Assembly (NCBI RefSeq): GCF_030408355.1
Contig: NZ_CP046606.1
Span: 2,170,001 to 2,234,000 of the forward strand
From: Corynebacterium afermentans subsp. afermentans
Lineage (GTDB): Bacteria; Actinomycetota; Actinomycetes; Mycobacteriales; Mycobacteriaceae
Direction of reading: 5' to 3'
Length of the DNA: 64,000 nucleotides
Shown: piece after piece, positions 8,750 to 18,605 of the stretch
Layout: each line of letters starts with the position of its first letter
Position numbering within the stretch: position 1 is the stretch's first letter
Program-made: the position numbers and the translations under genes
Notes under the pieces: generated by a model
Seen by the model: only the letters and a program-made list of their open reading frames with translations
Told to the model about the DNA's origin: nothing
Databases searched by the model: none

Positions 8750-10708
8750 GTGCAGCAACGTCGCAGCATTCAGGGCGGCGCGGCCCGACCCGCCCGGGCC
8801 GCGATCATGCCCGTGATCGTGTCCGTCCTCCTCGTCACAGCACTCGTTGCCGCCAACGCATTCAGCGGCAACCGCATCCTGCAGGTGCAGTCCCTCGGCG
8901 CAGGCGCCCCGGAGGTCTACACCAGCACCTCATCGTTCGCGGCCGGCGACAACATCACCGTCGACGACGCCGCCATCCGCACCCAGGGTGGCGAAGAAGA
9001 TCACGTGCGCCGCGTGGTCAAGGAATTCTCCAACGACCGCGAGTTCTCCATCGTGGGCCTGACCTGGACCGGCGAACGCGACGTCGCCGCGTACGTACGC
9101 TCCCAGAAGGCCGACGGCACCTGGTCCGAGTGGTTCGAGATGGACCCGGCAGACCCGCAGGCGGGCTCCGACAAGTTCGGCACCGAGCCGATCTACGTCG
9201 GCCGCACTAAGCGCATCCAGGTCTCCACCGGCAACGTGGACCTGCTTGAAGGCGGCCGCGCCGTCTCCGACGCCCCCACCACCGCCAACGACATCGAAGC
9301 CGTGTTCCTGGACGGCGGCACCGGCACCGTGCAAGGCGGCATCCAACCGGTTGCCGATTCCTACACCCGCGGCATGCCCGAGGTAGTCACCCGCGCGCAG
9401 TGGGGCGCCGGCCGCAGCAGCACCCCGTACTACTCCGAGCCCACCACCGCCGCCACCGTGCACCACACGGCCGGTTCCAACAACTACTCCGAGGCCGAGG
9501 CACCGGGCATCGTGCGCGGCATCTGGAACTACCACACCAACAACCTGGGCTGGGGAGACATCGGCTACCACGCGCTCGTCGATAAGTACGGCAACATCTA
9601 CGAAGGCCGCGCCGGCGGCATGGACCGCGGCCCGCAGGGCGCCCACGTCGGCTCCTTCAACCAGAACACCTGGGGCGTGTCCATGCTGGGCGACTACCAG
9701 TCCGCCGAACCCACCTCGGCCGCCCTTCGCGCCATGGGCGAGATCATCGGCTGGAAGGCCGCCGTCGCGGGCTTCGACCCCACCGGCTCCAGCTACCACG
9801 TCGCCGAGGGCAACTTCCGCGGCTCCAAGTACGCAGCCGGCCAGGGCGCAATGTTCAGCAACATCAACGCCCACCGCGACTTCCACTACAACACCTGCCC
9901 GGGCGATAACCTGTACTCCAAGCTGCCCGTGGTCCGCGCAACTGCGGCCACGAAGTACCGCTCCTTGGGCGGAAGCCGCTCCGGCCTCGGCTCCATCCTG
10001 GACCGCTTGAGCGGCAACGACAAAACGTCCACCACGGCGACCACGACTGCGACCGCGACCACGACCGCGATGGATGCTGCCCCGGCAGATCCGAACTTCC
10101 GCGCCACCGGAACCGCGCCGACGCCAACGCCGACGCGCCAGGGCAGCCCGAGCAACGGCACCCCCGACGGCAACCTGGCCGCGCTGTCCTCCGGCGACCC
10201 GAACGCCATCGCCACCGTGGCCGGCACCGCCATCGGCCTGGTGCTGCTGTTCCTGGCGGCCCAGGACAAGCTACCCACCGTCTCCACCGCCGGCGACACC
10301 CAGGTCTTCGAGGGCCTGACGCTGGCACAAGCAGCCGGTTTAGCCAAGCAGATCAGCCCGGCCGTCGCGCCTACCCTCAACGCCTTCGGCTCCAGCGACG
10401 CCGCCCAGGTCTGGACCGCACTCGAGCCCACCTTGGGCAAGCTCGTCGCCGGCGTCGGCGGCCCCACCGGCCCGGCCGTGGCGCTGTACTCCAACGGCAT
10501 CGGCGCCCGCAACAACGAAGGCGAAATCATCGCCCTGGTAGGCAAGATCGCCGAGGCCTGGCTGCAGCAGGGCCTCGACGCAGGCCCGCTGGGCATGCCG
10601 GTAACGCAGCAGTTCAACCCCACCGCCGACACCGTCCGCGTGGACTTCGAAGGCGGCTTCATCACCTACAACCCGTCCGCCAACACGGTGGACATCAACA
10701 CCAACTAG
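8750..10708 (+). CDS. Secreted PGRP-type N-acetylmuramoyl-L-alanine amidase with LGFP-like C-terminus
   Basis: Exported peptidoglycan amidase of about 652 residues. The GTG at 8750 is chosen because AGGAG sits 7 bp upstream and a transmembrane/signal segment (residues ~20-38) follows; the frame is open far upstream but that part is antisense to glf. The PGRP/amidase_2 domain has HHTAG near residue 238, GWGDIGYHALVD, YEGRAGG, and AHRDF near 375 followed by TCPGD, consistent with the Zn ligands. A Thr/Ala/Pro-rich linker (residues ~425-470) precedes a C-terminal region with LGFP-like GPLGMPVTQQF. The neighbour glf makes galactan precursor, so a role in wall remodelling fits. Confidence 0.88.
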   Translation: MQQRRSIQGGAARPARAAIMPVIVSVLLVTALVAANAFSGNRILQVQSLGAGAPEVYTSTSSFAAGDNITVDDAAIRTQGGEEDHVRRVVKEFSNDREFSIVGLTWTGERDVAAYVRSQKADGTWSEWFEMDPADPQAGSDKFGTEPIYVGRTKRIQVSTGNVDLLEGGRAVSDAPTTANDIEAVFLDGGTGTVQGGIQPVADSYTRGMPEVVTRAQWGAGRSSTPYYSEPTTAATVHHTAGSNNYSEAEAPGIVRGIWNYHTNNLGWGDIGYHALVDKYGNIYEGRAGGMDRGPQGAHVGSFNQNTWGVSMLGDYQSAEPTSAALRAMGEIIGWKAAVAGFDPTGSSYHVAEGNFRGSKYAAGQGAMFSNINAHRDFHYNTCPGDNLYSKLPVVRATAATKYRSLGGSRSGLGSILDRLSGNDKTSTTATTTATATTTAMDAAPADPNFRATGTAPTPTPTRQGSPSNGTPDGNLAALSSGDPNAIATVAGTAIGLVLLFLAAQDKLPTVSTAGDTQVFEGLTLAQAAGLAKQISPAVAPTLNAFGSSDAAQVWTALEPTLGKLVAGVGGPTGPAVALYSNGIGARNNEGEIIALVGKIAEAWLQQGLDAGPLGMPVTQQFNPTADTVRVDFEGGFITYNPSANTVDINTN

Positions 10709-10730
10709 GCCCTCGCAAGCTCGGGCCTAG
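10705..10730. terminator. Bidirectional hairpin between amidase and glpK
   Basis: CTAGGCCC and GGGCCTAG form an 8-bp stem around a 10-nt loop. It overlaps the amidase stop codon and lies just before the convergent glpK stop, so it can serve both genes. T tracts are weak. Confidence 0.5.
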
Positions 10731-10733
10731 CGG

Positions 10734-12194
10734 TTATGCCAAATTGAGGCAGCGCGACACCGCGTCCTCCCAGGCGGCGACAAGCCGGTCCCTTTCGGGG
10801 CCGGCCATTTCGTTTTCCCAGGTAGTTGAGGGGCCGAGCGTCAGCGGTTCGTCGATAAGCGAAATGCCCATGCCCGCCGCCGACGCCGCGCCCATCACCG
10901 TGGTCTCCGTGTTCGCGGGGCGCTCCACTGTCAGGCCCAGGATGTCGGCCTGCATCTGCATGAGCAGGTCGTTCGTGGTCATCCCGCCGTCGACCTTCAG
11001 CGCCTTCGGCTCCCCGCCCATCGCACACACCACCTCGCGCGCCTGCAAACAGGTCGCCTCGAGCGCCGCCCGGGCGATATGCCGCCTATCGACGAACCGG
11101 GTCAACCCCACGATCACCCCACGCGCATCGGGGCGCCACCTCGGCGCAAACAGGCCCGAAAACGCCGGCACGATCACCACTCCCCCACTGTCCTCGACCT
11201 GGCTGGCCAACGTCTCGGACTCCGCAGCGGTGGCGAGGATGCCCAGCTGGTCGCGCAGCCACTGAATCAGCGAACCGCCCACCGCCACCGAGCCTTCCTG
11301 CGCATACACCGGCGGCTGGCCCTGGATCTGGTACGCCACGGTGGTGAGCAGCCCGCGGTCGCTGAACCTCGGCGTTCCACCCGTGTTGAGCAGCATAAAC
11401 AGGCCCGTGCCGTAGGTCATCTTCGCGTCGTTTTCGCGAATCCCGCCCTGACCGAACAGCGCGGCCTGCTGGTCGCCCAACACGCCAGTGATGGGCACGC
11501 CCGCCAGCGGGCCGCGGGGGCGGATCTTGCCGAAATTGCCCACCGACGGGCGGATCTCGGGGAGGATTTGCGGCGGGATGCGGAGCTCGTCGCAAAGCTG
11601 CATGTCCCACTGGAGCGTCTCCAAATCCATGAGCAGGGTGCGCGACGCGTTAGTCACATCCGTCAGGTGCAGCGCGCGATCCAGGTCCTTCGCGCCGCCG
11701 GTGAGGTTCCAGATCAGCCAAGTGTCGATCGTCCCCGCGAGCAGCTCGCCCTTTTCCGCGCGCTCGCGGGCGCCGGGCACGTTATCCAGGATCCACGCCC
11801 ACTTCGGCGCCGCCGGGTACGAGTTGTGCAACAGCCCCGTCTTACGCAGGAACTTCTCGGCGTCGCCGTCGTGGTTCGTGCGTGTGTCCTGCCACACGAT
11901 GGCGTTATAAATCGGCTTGCCGGTCTCCTTTTCCCAGATCACGGCCGTTTCGCGCTGGTTGGTCAAGCCGAGCGCGTCGATGTCCTGCTCGCTGATGTCC
12001 TCGTCCGCGAGCGCCTCGCTCAACGCCCGGCGCGTGTTGCGCCAGATCTCCATCGGGTCGTGCTCCACCCAGCCTTTTTGCGGCATGTGCTGGGCGTGCT
12101 CGAACTGCGACTGGGCGACGACCTTGCCGTCGGTGCCTGTGATGCACACGCGTGTCGACGTTGTGCCCTGGTCAATCGCCGCAATCAAAGCCAT
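10734..12194 (-). CDS. glpK: Glycerol kinase
   Basis: Cytoplasmic FGGY kinase phosphorylating glycerol to sn-glycerol 3-phosphate. The 486-residue protein begins with the phosphate-binding DQGTTSTR at about 8-15 and carries [18 protein letters not shown], and the FGGY signature region around [15 protein letters not shown], with [14 protein letters not shown] near residue 397. It is a little shorter than many homologues (about 500) but no motif is missing. It is monocistronic, convergent with the amidase gene. Functionally it links to the ugp/glpQ glycerol-phosphate genes at 56-63 kb. Confidence 0.96.
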   Translation of the reverse strand: MALIAAIDQGTTSTRVCITGTDGKVVAQSQFEHAQHMPQKGWVEHDPMEIWRNTRRALSEALADEDISEQDIDALGLTNQRETAVIWEKETGKPIYNAIVWQDTRTNHDGDAEKFLRKTGLLHNSYPAAPKWAWILDNVPGARERAEKGELLAGTIDTWLIWNLTGGAKDLDRALHLTDVTNASRTLLMDLETLQWDMQLCDELRIPPQILPEIRPSVGNFGKIRPRGPLAGVPITGVLGDQQAALFGQGGIRENDAKMTYGTGLFMLLNTGGTPRFSDRGLLTTVAYQIQGQPPVYAQEGSVAVGGSLIQWLRDQLGILATAAESETLASQVEDSGGVVIVPAFSGLFAPRWRPDARGVIVGLTRFVDRRHIARAALEATCLQAREVVCAMGGEPKALKVDGGMTTNDLLMQMQADILGLTVERPANTETTVMGAASAAGMGISLIDEPLTLGPSTTWENEMAGPERDRLVAAWEDAVSRCLNLA

Positions 12195-12598
12195 GCGCGT
12201 GATTCTACGGGCGGGGGCGGGGGTGTCTATCCGGTGGCCGGGAGCTTGCGGGGTCGTGGACAGGGCCGAGGGTGCAGATCTGCTAGTTGTCGCTGATCTG
12301 CTAGTTGCCCCCGCATCAGCCTGGCCCCGAACTAGCAGATCATGCTCTTACCGACAACGGCATTCAATACCACCTGGGCAAACACAAACTTGGACAGTTG
12401 ATCTGCTAGTTGCGTCTCCCGGCCAACTAGCAGATCAGCGCAACTCGCAGATTCACATCACCACCAGCGGGGACCCCCACACAGACATGTCCAGAAAGTC
12501 ACCAGACTCCGTGTCCAAAAAGTGTGTAGACACCACTGCCCACTGAAATCGACAAGATCCACCTTCACCCGCCCGACCACGAAAGGCATAGTGGGCGC
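12195..12598. other. Intergenic region upstream of glpK with a palindromic repeat cluster
   Basis: No coding sequence is supported in these 404 bases. About 160 bp are occupied by the five-copy GATCTGCTAGTTG cluster. The rest would hold the promoters of glpK (minus) and of the DUF559-like gene (plus), but no confident -35/-10 pair could be chosen. Confidence 0.55.
12277..12436. repeat. Five copies of 13-mer GATCTGCTAGTTG in both orientations
   Basis: Forward copies lie at 12277-12289, 12295-12307 and 12400-12412. Reverse copies are at 12330-12341 (12 of 13 bases) and 12424-12436. The last forward/reverse pair makes a perfect hairpin with an 11-nt loop and at least 13 paired bases, and the second and third copies make another. 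The cluster lies between divergent glpK and the DUF559-like gene and has no unique spacers of constant length. Confidence 0.8.
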
Positions 12599-13480
12599 AT
12601 GGGGGATCTACAGCAGAAACGAGACGCAGAAATCCAGCTGATCAAGGACATCGCTTCGCGGTGCAAGACAGCAGTTATCACGGGCCCGGCCGCTGCACGG
12701 TGGCTTGACCTTTCCACAAAGACTTGGGTAACAAAGGTGGATCTCGCCTTGCCCGGCAACTCACGGACCTGGGGTGACAAGGATCCGCGCAAGGTGTATC
12801 ACGGCGGCCTCCTCCGCGCGGCCGAGTTCGTGGAGCACAACGGCATCCGCACCGCGACAGCGATACGAGCCATGTTTGACTCGTTCCGCTACTACGGCCC
12901 GATCGAGGCGCTGGTGCAGATCGAGTCCGCGCGCTTCAAGCATGAGCACCTCACCACGGACTACTTGCTGGAAAAGACCGAAACGCTCACCCGCGCCCGC
13001 GGCATCAGGGCGTTCCGTGAACTGATCTGCTACTCCGCCGACACGTCCGCGAGCGCGTTGGAGACAATCGTGCGCTATGCGATTTTGCGCGCGATCGCGC
13101 AGGGCCGCCTCACGGGGGCGGAGACCATCGAGTTCCAGGTGGGGTTCCGCATCACTGAGGCAGATGGGTGGCCCACCGTCGCCTGGGCGGACGTGCTCAT
13201 CAACGGGTTTATCGTGCTCGAGGCGGACGGGCTGGAGAAGAACAGCGGGGTGTTCGGGGATGCAGCAGAAGCTTTACGACGGGAACGCCACCGCGAAACC
13301 CAACTCCAGAATCAAGGCGCCGTGGTGCGCAGGGTCGGGTGGGACGGGGCGGGCACCGGGGAGTTCATCGCGCAGATCCAGAACGCCATTGACCAGCGCC
13401 CGGGGGTGCACCAGCTGGCGAACCGGCTGGACACTCCCTACCGGGTCTGGCTGGCCGAGCTAGCAAAAAAGGCGAGCTAG
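12599..13480 (+). CDS. DUF559-like protein, possible nuclease fold
   Basis: A 293-residue cytoplasmic protein. The C-terminal third carries GFIVLEADGLEKNSG followed by EALRRERHRETQLQNQGAV and VRRVGW, the arrangement of DUF559/Vsr-like PD-(D/E)XK proteins (acidic residue in a strand, then an R-x-R-D/H-x3 helix). The N-terminal region resembles the AbiEi-like/winged-helix part found in many actinobacterial DUF559 proteins. Start ATG 12599 follows AAAGGCATAGTG; the ribosome binding site is weak. It stands alone between a repeat cluster and a convergent HAD gene. Function is unknown; DNA cleavage or a stand-alone antitoxin-like role are possibilities. Confidence 0.6.
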   Translation: MGDLQQKRDAEIQLIKDIASRCKTAVITGPAAARWLDLSTKTWVTKVDLALPGNSRTWGDKDPRKVYHGGLLRAAEFVEHNGIRTATAIRAMFDSFRYYGPIEALVQIESARFKHEHLTTDYLLEKTETLTRARGIRAFRELICYSADTSASALETIVRYAILRAIAQGRLTGAETIEFQVGFRITEADGWPTVAWADVLINGFIVLEADGLEKNSGVFGDAAEALRRERHRETQLQNQGAVVRRVGWDGAGTGEFIAQIQNAIDQRPGVHQLANRLDTPYRVWLAELAKKAS

Positions 13481-14301
13481 AACCAGCGCTCGAGCACTTG
13501 CGCGACGCCGTATTCGTCGTTGGTGGCGGTGACGTGGTCGGCGGCGTCGTGAAGCATGGGCGCGGCGTTGGCCATGGCCACCCCGCGGCCGGCCCAGCGC
13601 AGAAGCTCGAGGTCGTTGGGCATGTCGCCGAATGCGATCGCGTCGGCGGCGGTGACGCCGTAGCGCTCAGCCAGGTAGCGCGCGCCGGCGGCCTTGTCCA
13701 CGCCGGGGCAGGACACTTCGATCAGGCCCTCGTCCATGGAGTAGGTCACGTGAGCGAGCTCCGGGTCCACCTCGGGGGCGATGAGCTCGAACATCTGCGC
13801 CGAGGTCATGGATGAGCAACGCACCAGCAGTTTCGCGGCGGGTTGGCTGATCAACGTTTGGGTGTCAGTGACGCCGAATTGGCTGTCCCAGGCGTCCCGG
13901 TTGTACTCGGGGGTGATGATGAAGCACTCTTCTTCCGGGTCGAGCGCGGACGAGCCGACGCGTTCTACGCCGTAACCGTGCGGCACACCGGCGAGGACAC
14001 GCTCCGCTACCTCGACGACCTCGGCCATCGCGGCCGGTGTGAGTTCGTAGGCGTGCAGCACCCGGTCCGAAGCGGGGTCGTAGACCACGGCGCCGTTGGC
14101 GCACACGCACACCGGCGCGATCGGCAGCTGCTCCAGCACGGGAATGAGCCAGCGGTGCGGACGGCCCGTAGCCAGTCCGAAGTGCGCGCCGGATTCGACG
14201 GCGCGCACGATCACTGTGCGCAACCGGTCGGTGACTCGTCCGGCGGAGGTGATGAAGGTGCCGTCGATGTCGGAGATGATCAGGCGCGGGGCGGCGTTCA
14301 T
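13477..14301 (-). CDS. Cof-type HAD-superfamily phosphatase
   Basis: Cytoplasmic HAD hydrolase of 274 residues, a probable sugar-phosphate or nucleotide phosphatase. Motif I is ISDIDGTFI near residues 8-16, motif II lies in FGLATGRPH, a Cof-type C2 cap follows, and the C-terminal motif ITAADAIAFGDMPNDLELL carries the GDxxND acid pair. The ATG at 14301 is chosen over an upstream extension because AGGAAG precedes it and motif I then sits at the normal position. It lies 4 bp downstream of the acyltransferase gene, in an apparent operon with it and serS. Confidence 0.9.
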   Translation of the reverse strand: MNAAPRLIISDIDGTFITSAGRVTDRLRTVIVRAVESGAHFGLATGRPHRWLIPVLEQLPIAPVCVCANGAVVYDPASDRVLHAYELTPAAMAEVVEVAERVLAGVPHGYGVERVGSSALDPEEECFIITPEYNRDAWDSQFGVTDTQTLISQPAAKLLVRCSSMTSAQMFELIAPEVDPELAHVTYSMDEGLIEVSCPGVDKAAGARYLAERYGVTAADAIAFGDMPNDLELLRWAGRGVAMANAAPMLHDAADHVTATNDEYGVAQVLERWF

Positions 14302-14305
14302 GTTG

Positions 14306-15136
14306 TCACTTCCTGCGCTGCTTCTTCGCTTCGCGCTCAGCGCGTTCCTTCGCGTAGAGCCCCTCAGCCTCCTCCAGCGTGGGCGCGGTGCCGCCGAGCG
14401 CCACCGGCATCCATGCCTCGCCCGCGCCGTCGGTGTAGAGGGTGGCGTATTCGGACCGTGAGGCGTCAAGTAGGGACTGCATCTGGCGCTTCAGCTCGGC
14501 GGTGTCCGCCTCGGCGTCGCCGGTGAGGGCGACGGGCTCGCCGTAGCGCACGATGACTGGCACGTCGCGGAAGTGTTTGGGCAGGTCCTTGGTCCAAATG
14601 CGCTGCGAGCCCCAGATCGCACAAGGCACGAGCGGCACCCCAGCCTGGTGGGCGATGCGCGCGGCGCCAGTTTTGAAGTTGGCCAGCTCAAACGACCGCG
14701 AGATGGTGGCCTCGGGGAAGATGCCAACGAGGTTGCCCTCGCGCAGCATCTGCACCGCCGACGCGATGGAGGCGCCGCCGCGAGCCCGGTCCACCGGCAC
14801 ATGCTTCATCAGCTTGAGCAGCCAGCCCAACACGGGCACGTCGAAGACGGACTTTTTGGCCATGAACCGCACGAGCCGCTCGCCGTGCAGGTAGGGCCCG
14901 GTGCCCATCAGGATAAAGTCGGCGTAACCGGTGTGGTTACCAGCGAGTAACGCGCCGCTTTCCGCCGGGATGTTTTCGGCGCCGATGACCGTGACCTCGA
15001 TGTTTGCCGCGCGCATGAGGCGGCGCGCGAAGCCGACGAGGCCCTGGTAAAACCTCTCTGCTGCTTCGTTGCGGTTAGCGACGACGCCTTCGTAGAGTCG
15101 CGGGACCGTGAAACCGCGGTATCGGCGCGTATCCAT
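14306..15136 (-). CDS. PlsC-family 1-acyl-glycerol-3-phosphate acyltransferase
   Basis: Membrane-associated acyltransferase in phospholipid or lipomannan synthesis, about 276 residues. The catalytic HX4D motif is seen as NHTGYADF near residues 67-74, and the glycerophosphate-binding motif as FPEATIS near 144, where many family members have FPEGTRS. The C-terminus is strongly basic. ATG 15136-15134 overlaps the serS stop by one base (TAATG), indicating translational coupling. The exact acceptor lipid cannot be read from the sequence. Confidence 0.88.
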   Translation of the reverse strand: MDTRRYRGFTVPRLYEGVVANRNEAAERFYQGLVGFARRLMRAANIEVTVIGAENIPAESGALLAGNHTGYADFILMGTGPYLHGERLVRFMAKKSVFDVPVLGWLLKLMKHVPVDRARGGASIASAVQMLREGNLVGIFPEATISRSFELANFKTGAARIAHQAGVPLVPCAIWGSQRIWTKDLPKHFRDVPVIVRYGEPVALTGDAEADTAELKRQMQSLLDASRSEYATLYTDGAGEAWMPVALGGTAPTLEEAEGLYAKERAEREAKKQRRK

Positions 15137-16389
15137 TAGGGCGTGAGCACTTCCTTGCCCAGCCACGGACGCAGCGCCTCGGGAACACGCACGGAACCGT
15201 CCGCCTGCTGGTTGTTCTCCAGGATGGCTACCAGCCAGCGGGTGGTAGCCAGGGTGCCGTTGAGGGTGGCGGCGGTCTGGGTCTTGCCGTCCGCGTCGCG
15301 GTAGCGGGTGTGCAGGCGGCGCGCCTGGAAGGTGGTGCAGTTGGAGGTGGAGGTTAGCTCGCGGTACGTGCCTTGCGACGGCACCCACGCCTCCGTGTCG
15401 AACTTGCGGGCGGCGGATGAGCCGAGGTCGCCGGCCGCGACGTCGATGATGCGGTAGGGCACCTCCACGGCGGCGAGCATGTCGCGCTCTAGGCCGAGCA
15501 GCTTCTGGTGTATTTCCTCAGCGTCTTCTGGCTTGCAGTAGGCGAACATTTCCAGTTTGTCGAACTGGTGGACGCGCAGGATGCCCTTGGTGTCCTTGCC
15601 GTAGGAGCCGGCCTCGCGGCGGAAGCAGGAGGACCAACCGGCGTAGAGCAGCGGGCCGTCCGACAGGTCGATGATCTCGTCCTGGTGCAGACCGGCCAAG
15701 GCCACCTCGGAGGTGCCCACCAGGTACATGTCGTCGCGCTCGAGGTAGTAGATCTCCTCGTCGTGCGCGTCCAAAAAACCGGTGCCCTGCATGACGTCCG
15801 GGCGTACCAGCACCGGCGGAACCATGAGCGTGAACCCGGCCTCGCGCGCCTTCTGTGCGGCGAGCATGAGCATGCCCAGCTGCAGCCAGGCGCCGTCGCC
15901 CGCTAGGTAATAGAAGCGCGCGCCGCCGACCTTGGTGCCGCGCTTCATGTCGATGATGCCGAGCGGTTCCGCCAGGTCCAGGTGGTCTTTGACCTCGAAG
16001 TCGAATTCGGGTACCTCGCCGACGTGCTCGAGGACGACGAAGTCCTCCTCGCCGCCGGCCGGGGCGCCCTCGATGATGTTGGCGATAGAGTATTGCAGCT
16101 TCTCCAGCTTCTCCTGCGCCTCAGCCTTCGCCGCCTGGGCCTCCTTCACGCGGGCCTTGAGCTCGTTGGAGCCCTCCAGCAGCGCCGGGCGGTCTTCCGG
16201 GGCGGCCTGACCGATCTTCTTGCCAAACGCCTTCTGCTCGGAGCGCAGCTCGTCCGCCTTCTGGATGGCGGCGCGGCGGGCTTCGTCGGCGGCCAGCAAC
16301 TCGTCCACAAGCGAAGGGTCTTCGCCGCGGGCTCGCTGGGACTCGCGGACGGCCTCGGGGTTTTCGCGCACACGCTTCAGATCAATCAC
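15136..16389 (-). CDS. serS: Seryl-tRNA synthetase
   Basis: Class II aminoacyl-tRNA synthetase charging tRNA-Ser and tRNA-Sec. At 417 residues it has normal length. The N-terminal ~100 residues form the coiled-coil tRNA-binding arm ([20 protein letters not shown]). Motif 2 is in [19 protein letters not shown] followed by [11 protein letters not shown], and motif 3 is in the C-terminal [19 protein letters not shown]. It starts at ATG 16389 and is first in a serS-plsC-HAD operon. Confidence 0.97.
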   Translation of the reverse strand: MIDLKRVRENPEAVRESQRARGEDPSLVDELLAADEARRAAIQKADELRSEQKAFGKKIGQAAPEDRPALLEGSNELKARVKEAQAAKAEAQEKLEKLQYSIANIIEGAPAGGEEDFVVLEHVGEVPEFDFEVKDHLDLAEPLGIIDMKRGTKVGGARFYYLAGDGAWLQLGMLMLAAQKAREAGFTLMVPPVLVRPDVMQGTGFLDAHDEEIYYLERDDMYLVGTSEVALAGLHQDEIIDLSDGPLLYAGWSSCFRREAGSYGKDTKGILRVHQFDKLEMFAYCKPEDAEEIHQKLLGLERDMLAAVEVPYRIIDVAAGDLGSSAARKFDTEAWVPSQGTYRELTSTSNCTTFQARRLHTRYRDADGKTQTAATLNGTLATTRWLVAILENNQQADGSVRVPEALRPWLGKEVLTP

Positions 16390-16469
16390 GCTTGTTCACC
16401 TTACATTGTCTGCCGACGCAGCAACGGCACAACAGCGTCCGGTCATAACCAGTGGGCTATGGTGGGCGT

Positions 16470-17198
16470 ATGACCCTCCCGATCGCAGACGGCCCTGTGC
16501 CCAAGCACGAGCAGCTCCGCTCGCTTCTGGAGTCCCGCATTGCCGCGGAGTTCTCCCCCGGCGACCCGCTTCCGGGTGAGCGCGCGCTGGAGGATGAGTA
16601 CGGCGTCTCCCGCATCACGGTACGCCGCGCGATCGGGGATTTGGTGGCGGCGGGCCGGCTGCGCCGTGTGCGCGGCAAGGGCACGTTCGTCGCCCCGGCG
16701 CCGTTGGTGTCGCGTCTGCACCTGGCTAGTTTCTCGGATGAGATGCGGGCGCAGCGCGTGGAGGCGTCGTCACGCATCTTGTTGTGCGAGCGCACCGCCC
16801 CGCCGGAGGAGGTCGCGTAGTTTTTCGGCACCGCCGCCACCGACACGCACATCCGTTTGCGCAGGCTGAGGCTTGGCGACGGCGAACCGTACGCCGTCGA
16901 CGACGCCTGGTACAACGCCACGCTCGTGCCGGACCTGTTGGAAAACGACGTCTACCACTCCGTGTACACCCTGCTGGAAAAGCACTACGGCCTCGGGGTC
17001 ACGGAGGCGGAGCAGACCGTCACCGCGGTCACCGCCGGGCCGGACAACGCCCCGCTGCTAGACGTTGAGCCGGACGCAGCCCTGCTGCACATCGTGCGTT
17101 ATGCCCGGTCAGGGGCGCACAACGTGGAGTTTTGCTCCTCGGTGTACCGAACGGACCGCTACCGGCTGACTACTCGAGTAGCGAGAGAAGTGGAATAA
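16470..17198 (+). pseudogene. GntR/HutC-family regulator interrupted by an in-frame amber codon
   Basis: The reading frame of a ~242-residue GntR regulator is continuous in one frame from ATG 16470 to 17198 except for a single TAG at 16818-16820. The first part has the winged helix (PGDPLPGERALEDEYGVSR, then ITVRRAIGDLVAAGRLRRV) and the second part the UTRA effector domain (DDAWYNATLVPDLL, VEFCSSVYRTDRYRL). The stop falls after APPEEVA, at the start of the UTRA domain, so the N-terminal half could still bind DNA. The start is probably leaderless: a TATGGT -10-like element lies at 16459-16464. It may be a recent nonsense mutation or a sequencing error. Confidence 0.8.
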
Positions 17199-17207
17199 TG
17201 GGCCGCC

Positions 17208-18239
17208 ATGGCTTCGAAACAGAGCGCGCTGCGTTCCTTCATCATCGCCGCACTGGCGGGCGCCGTCGGCGCGGGCACGTACACGCTCGCCGCCGACACT
17301 TCGGAGACTGAGCCCGGCGCGCAGGCATCCTCGACCAGCGCCAGTTCCACCGTCTCGCCCGATCAGGCCACCACGTTCACAACCGCCGACGCGGGGGCCT
17401 GCCTGACCTGGCAGGTGGCAGAAGACGGCACGATCACCGGCTTCGAGCAGGCGGACTGCGAGGGCGAGCACCGCTTCGAGGTATCCCTGCGGCAGAATCT
17501 GGCCACCTACCCCACCTCCGAGTTCGGTCCGGAGGCGCCGATGCCGAACCCGACGCGCCAGGCCCAGCTGCGCGAGGAGCTGTGCGGCGCCGGCACGTTC
17601 CGGTACTTAGGCGGCAAGTACGACCCGAACGGCCGCTACTCCATCGCCCCGATCCTGCCGCCGGCGGACGCGTGGGCCCGCGGGGACCGCACGATGCTGT
17701 GCGGGCTGCAGGAGACCAACCGCGCCGGCGAACCAATCCTCACCTCGGGCCGCGTGGCGGAACAAGACCAGGCCCGCGTGTTCGAGGCGGGCCAGTGCGT
17801 GGCCATCGACGCATCCAACACGCTCACCGCGGTAAAGTGCGCAGACCCGCACCAGCTGGAGATCACCAGCCAGGTCTCGCTGGAGCAGGTTTTCCCGGAT
17901 CACACCCCGGCCGTTGAGGAGCAGGACAAGCACCTCCAGGACGTGTGCACCCAGGCCGCGCAAGACTACATGGGCAGCGAGGAAAACCTCTACCAGATCG
18001 CGCTGCGCCCATTCTGGACCACGCAGACCCCCGCCGCCTGGGAGGGCGGCTCCCGCAGCGTGAATTGCGCGTTAATGTTCTCGCGCCCGGAGGGAGGTTT
18101 TGCCAACCTCACCGGGTCCGCAACGCAGGGCCGTGAGCATCTGCTTATCGACGACGCTCCGCCCCCCGAGCGCCCCCAGCGCCGCCCCTTGCGGGAACAG
18201 CAGGCTCCGGCCGCCCCGGCACAGGCTCCGGTGCAGTAG
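17208..18239 (+). CDS. Membrane-anchored septum-formation-type protein
   Basis: A 343-residue protein with an N-terminal membrane anchor (residues ~9-29) and an extracytoplasmic part. Two similar segments each have a paired-Cys pattern: ADAGACLTWQV...QADCEGEHRFEV, and FEAGQCVAIDA...VKCADPHQLEITS. They match the Septum_form (PF13845-like) duplication common in actinobacteria. The C-terminal ~35 residues are Pro/Ala/Arg-rich and disordered. It is followed after 3 bp by a zincin gene, so the pair is probably one transcript. A role at the septum is suggested only by the family name. Confidence 0.75.
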   Translation: MASKQSALRSFIIAALAGAVGAGTYTLAADTSETEPGAQASSTSASSTVSPDQATTFTTADAGACLTWQVAEDGTITGFEQADCEGEHRFEVSLRQNLATYPTSEFGPEAPMPNPTRQAQLREELCGAGTFRYLGGKYDPNGRYSIAPILPPADAWARGDRTMLCGLQETNRAGEPILTSGRVAEQDQARVFEAGQCVAIDASNTLTAVKCADPHQLEITSQVSLEQVFPDHTPAVEEQDKHLQDVCTQAAQDYMGSEENLYQIALRPFWTTQTPAAWEGGSRSVNCALMFSRPEGGFANLTGSATQGREHLLIDDAPPPERPQRRPLREQQAPAAPAQAPVQ

Positions 18240-18242
18240 CCC

Positions 18243-18590
18243 ATGCACCCGGTCAGCGACGAGGCGTTCGAGGAGATGATCAACGACGCGTTGGACACCA
18301 TCCCGAACAACTTCGCCCAGTACATGACAAACATGGTGATCCTGGCGCGGGACTACAACCCGGACGACCCGACCTTGCTGGGCCTGTTCGAGGGGGTGCC
18401 ACTCACGGAGCAGCACTCGAACCACTCCGGGTTCTTGCCGGACGCGGTGTTCGTGTACAAAAACGCCCTCGAGGCGATCTGCTCCGATGAGGAGCAGCTG
18501 CGCCACGAGGTGAAGGTGACCGTGCTGCACGAGGTGGGCCACTACTTCGGGCTGGAGGAAAACGAGCTCCACGCCCTCGGCTGGGGCTAG
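18243..18590 (+). CDS. Zincin-like metallopeptidase family protein
   Basis: A 115-residue protein of the PF06262 type. HEVGH at residues 96-100 gives the zinc-binding HExxH with FGLEENEL behind it supplying the third ligand region. It is nearly all domain with no signal peptide, so it is cytoplasmic. It starts 3 bp after the septum-formation-type gene and is likely translated with it. Substrates of the family are not established. Confidence 0.85.
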   Translation: MHPVSDEAFEEMINDALDTIPNNFAQYMTNMVILARDYNPDDPTLLGLFEGVPLTEQHSNHSGFLPDAVFVYKNALEAICSDEEQLRHEVKVTVLHEVGHYFGLEENELHALGWG

Positions 18591-18605
18591 AACCCGCTCA
18601 CCGGA

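Noticed and set aside
12277-12436. CRISPR array from the repeated 13-mer
   Set aside because: Repeats are too short, occur in both orientations and have irregular spacing; no cas genes are in the window.
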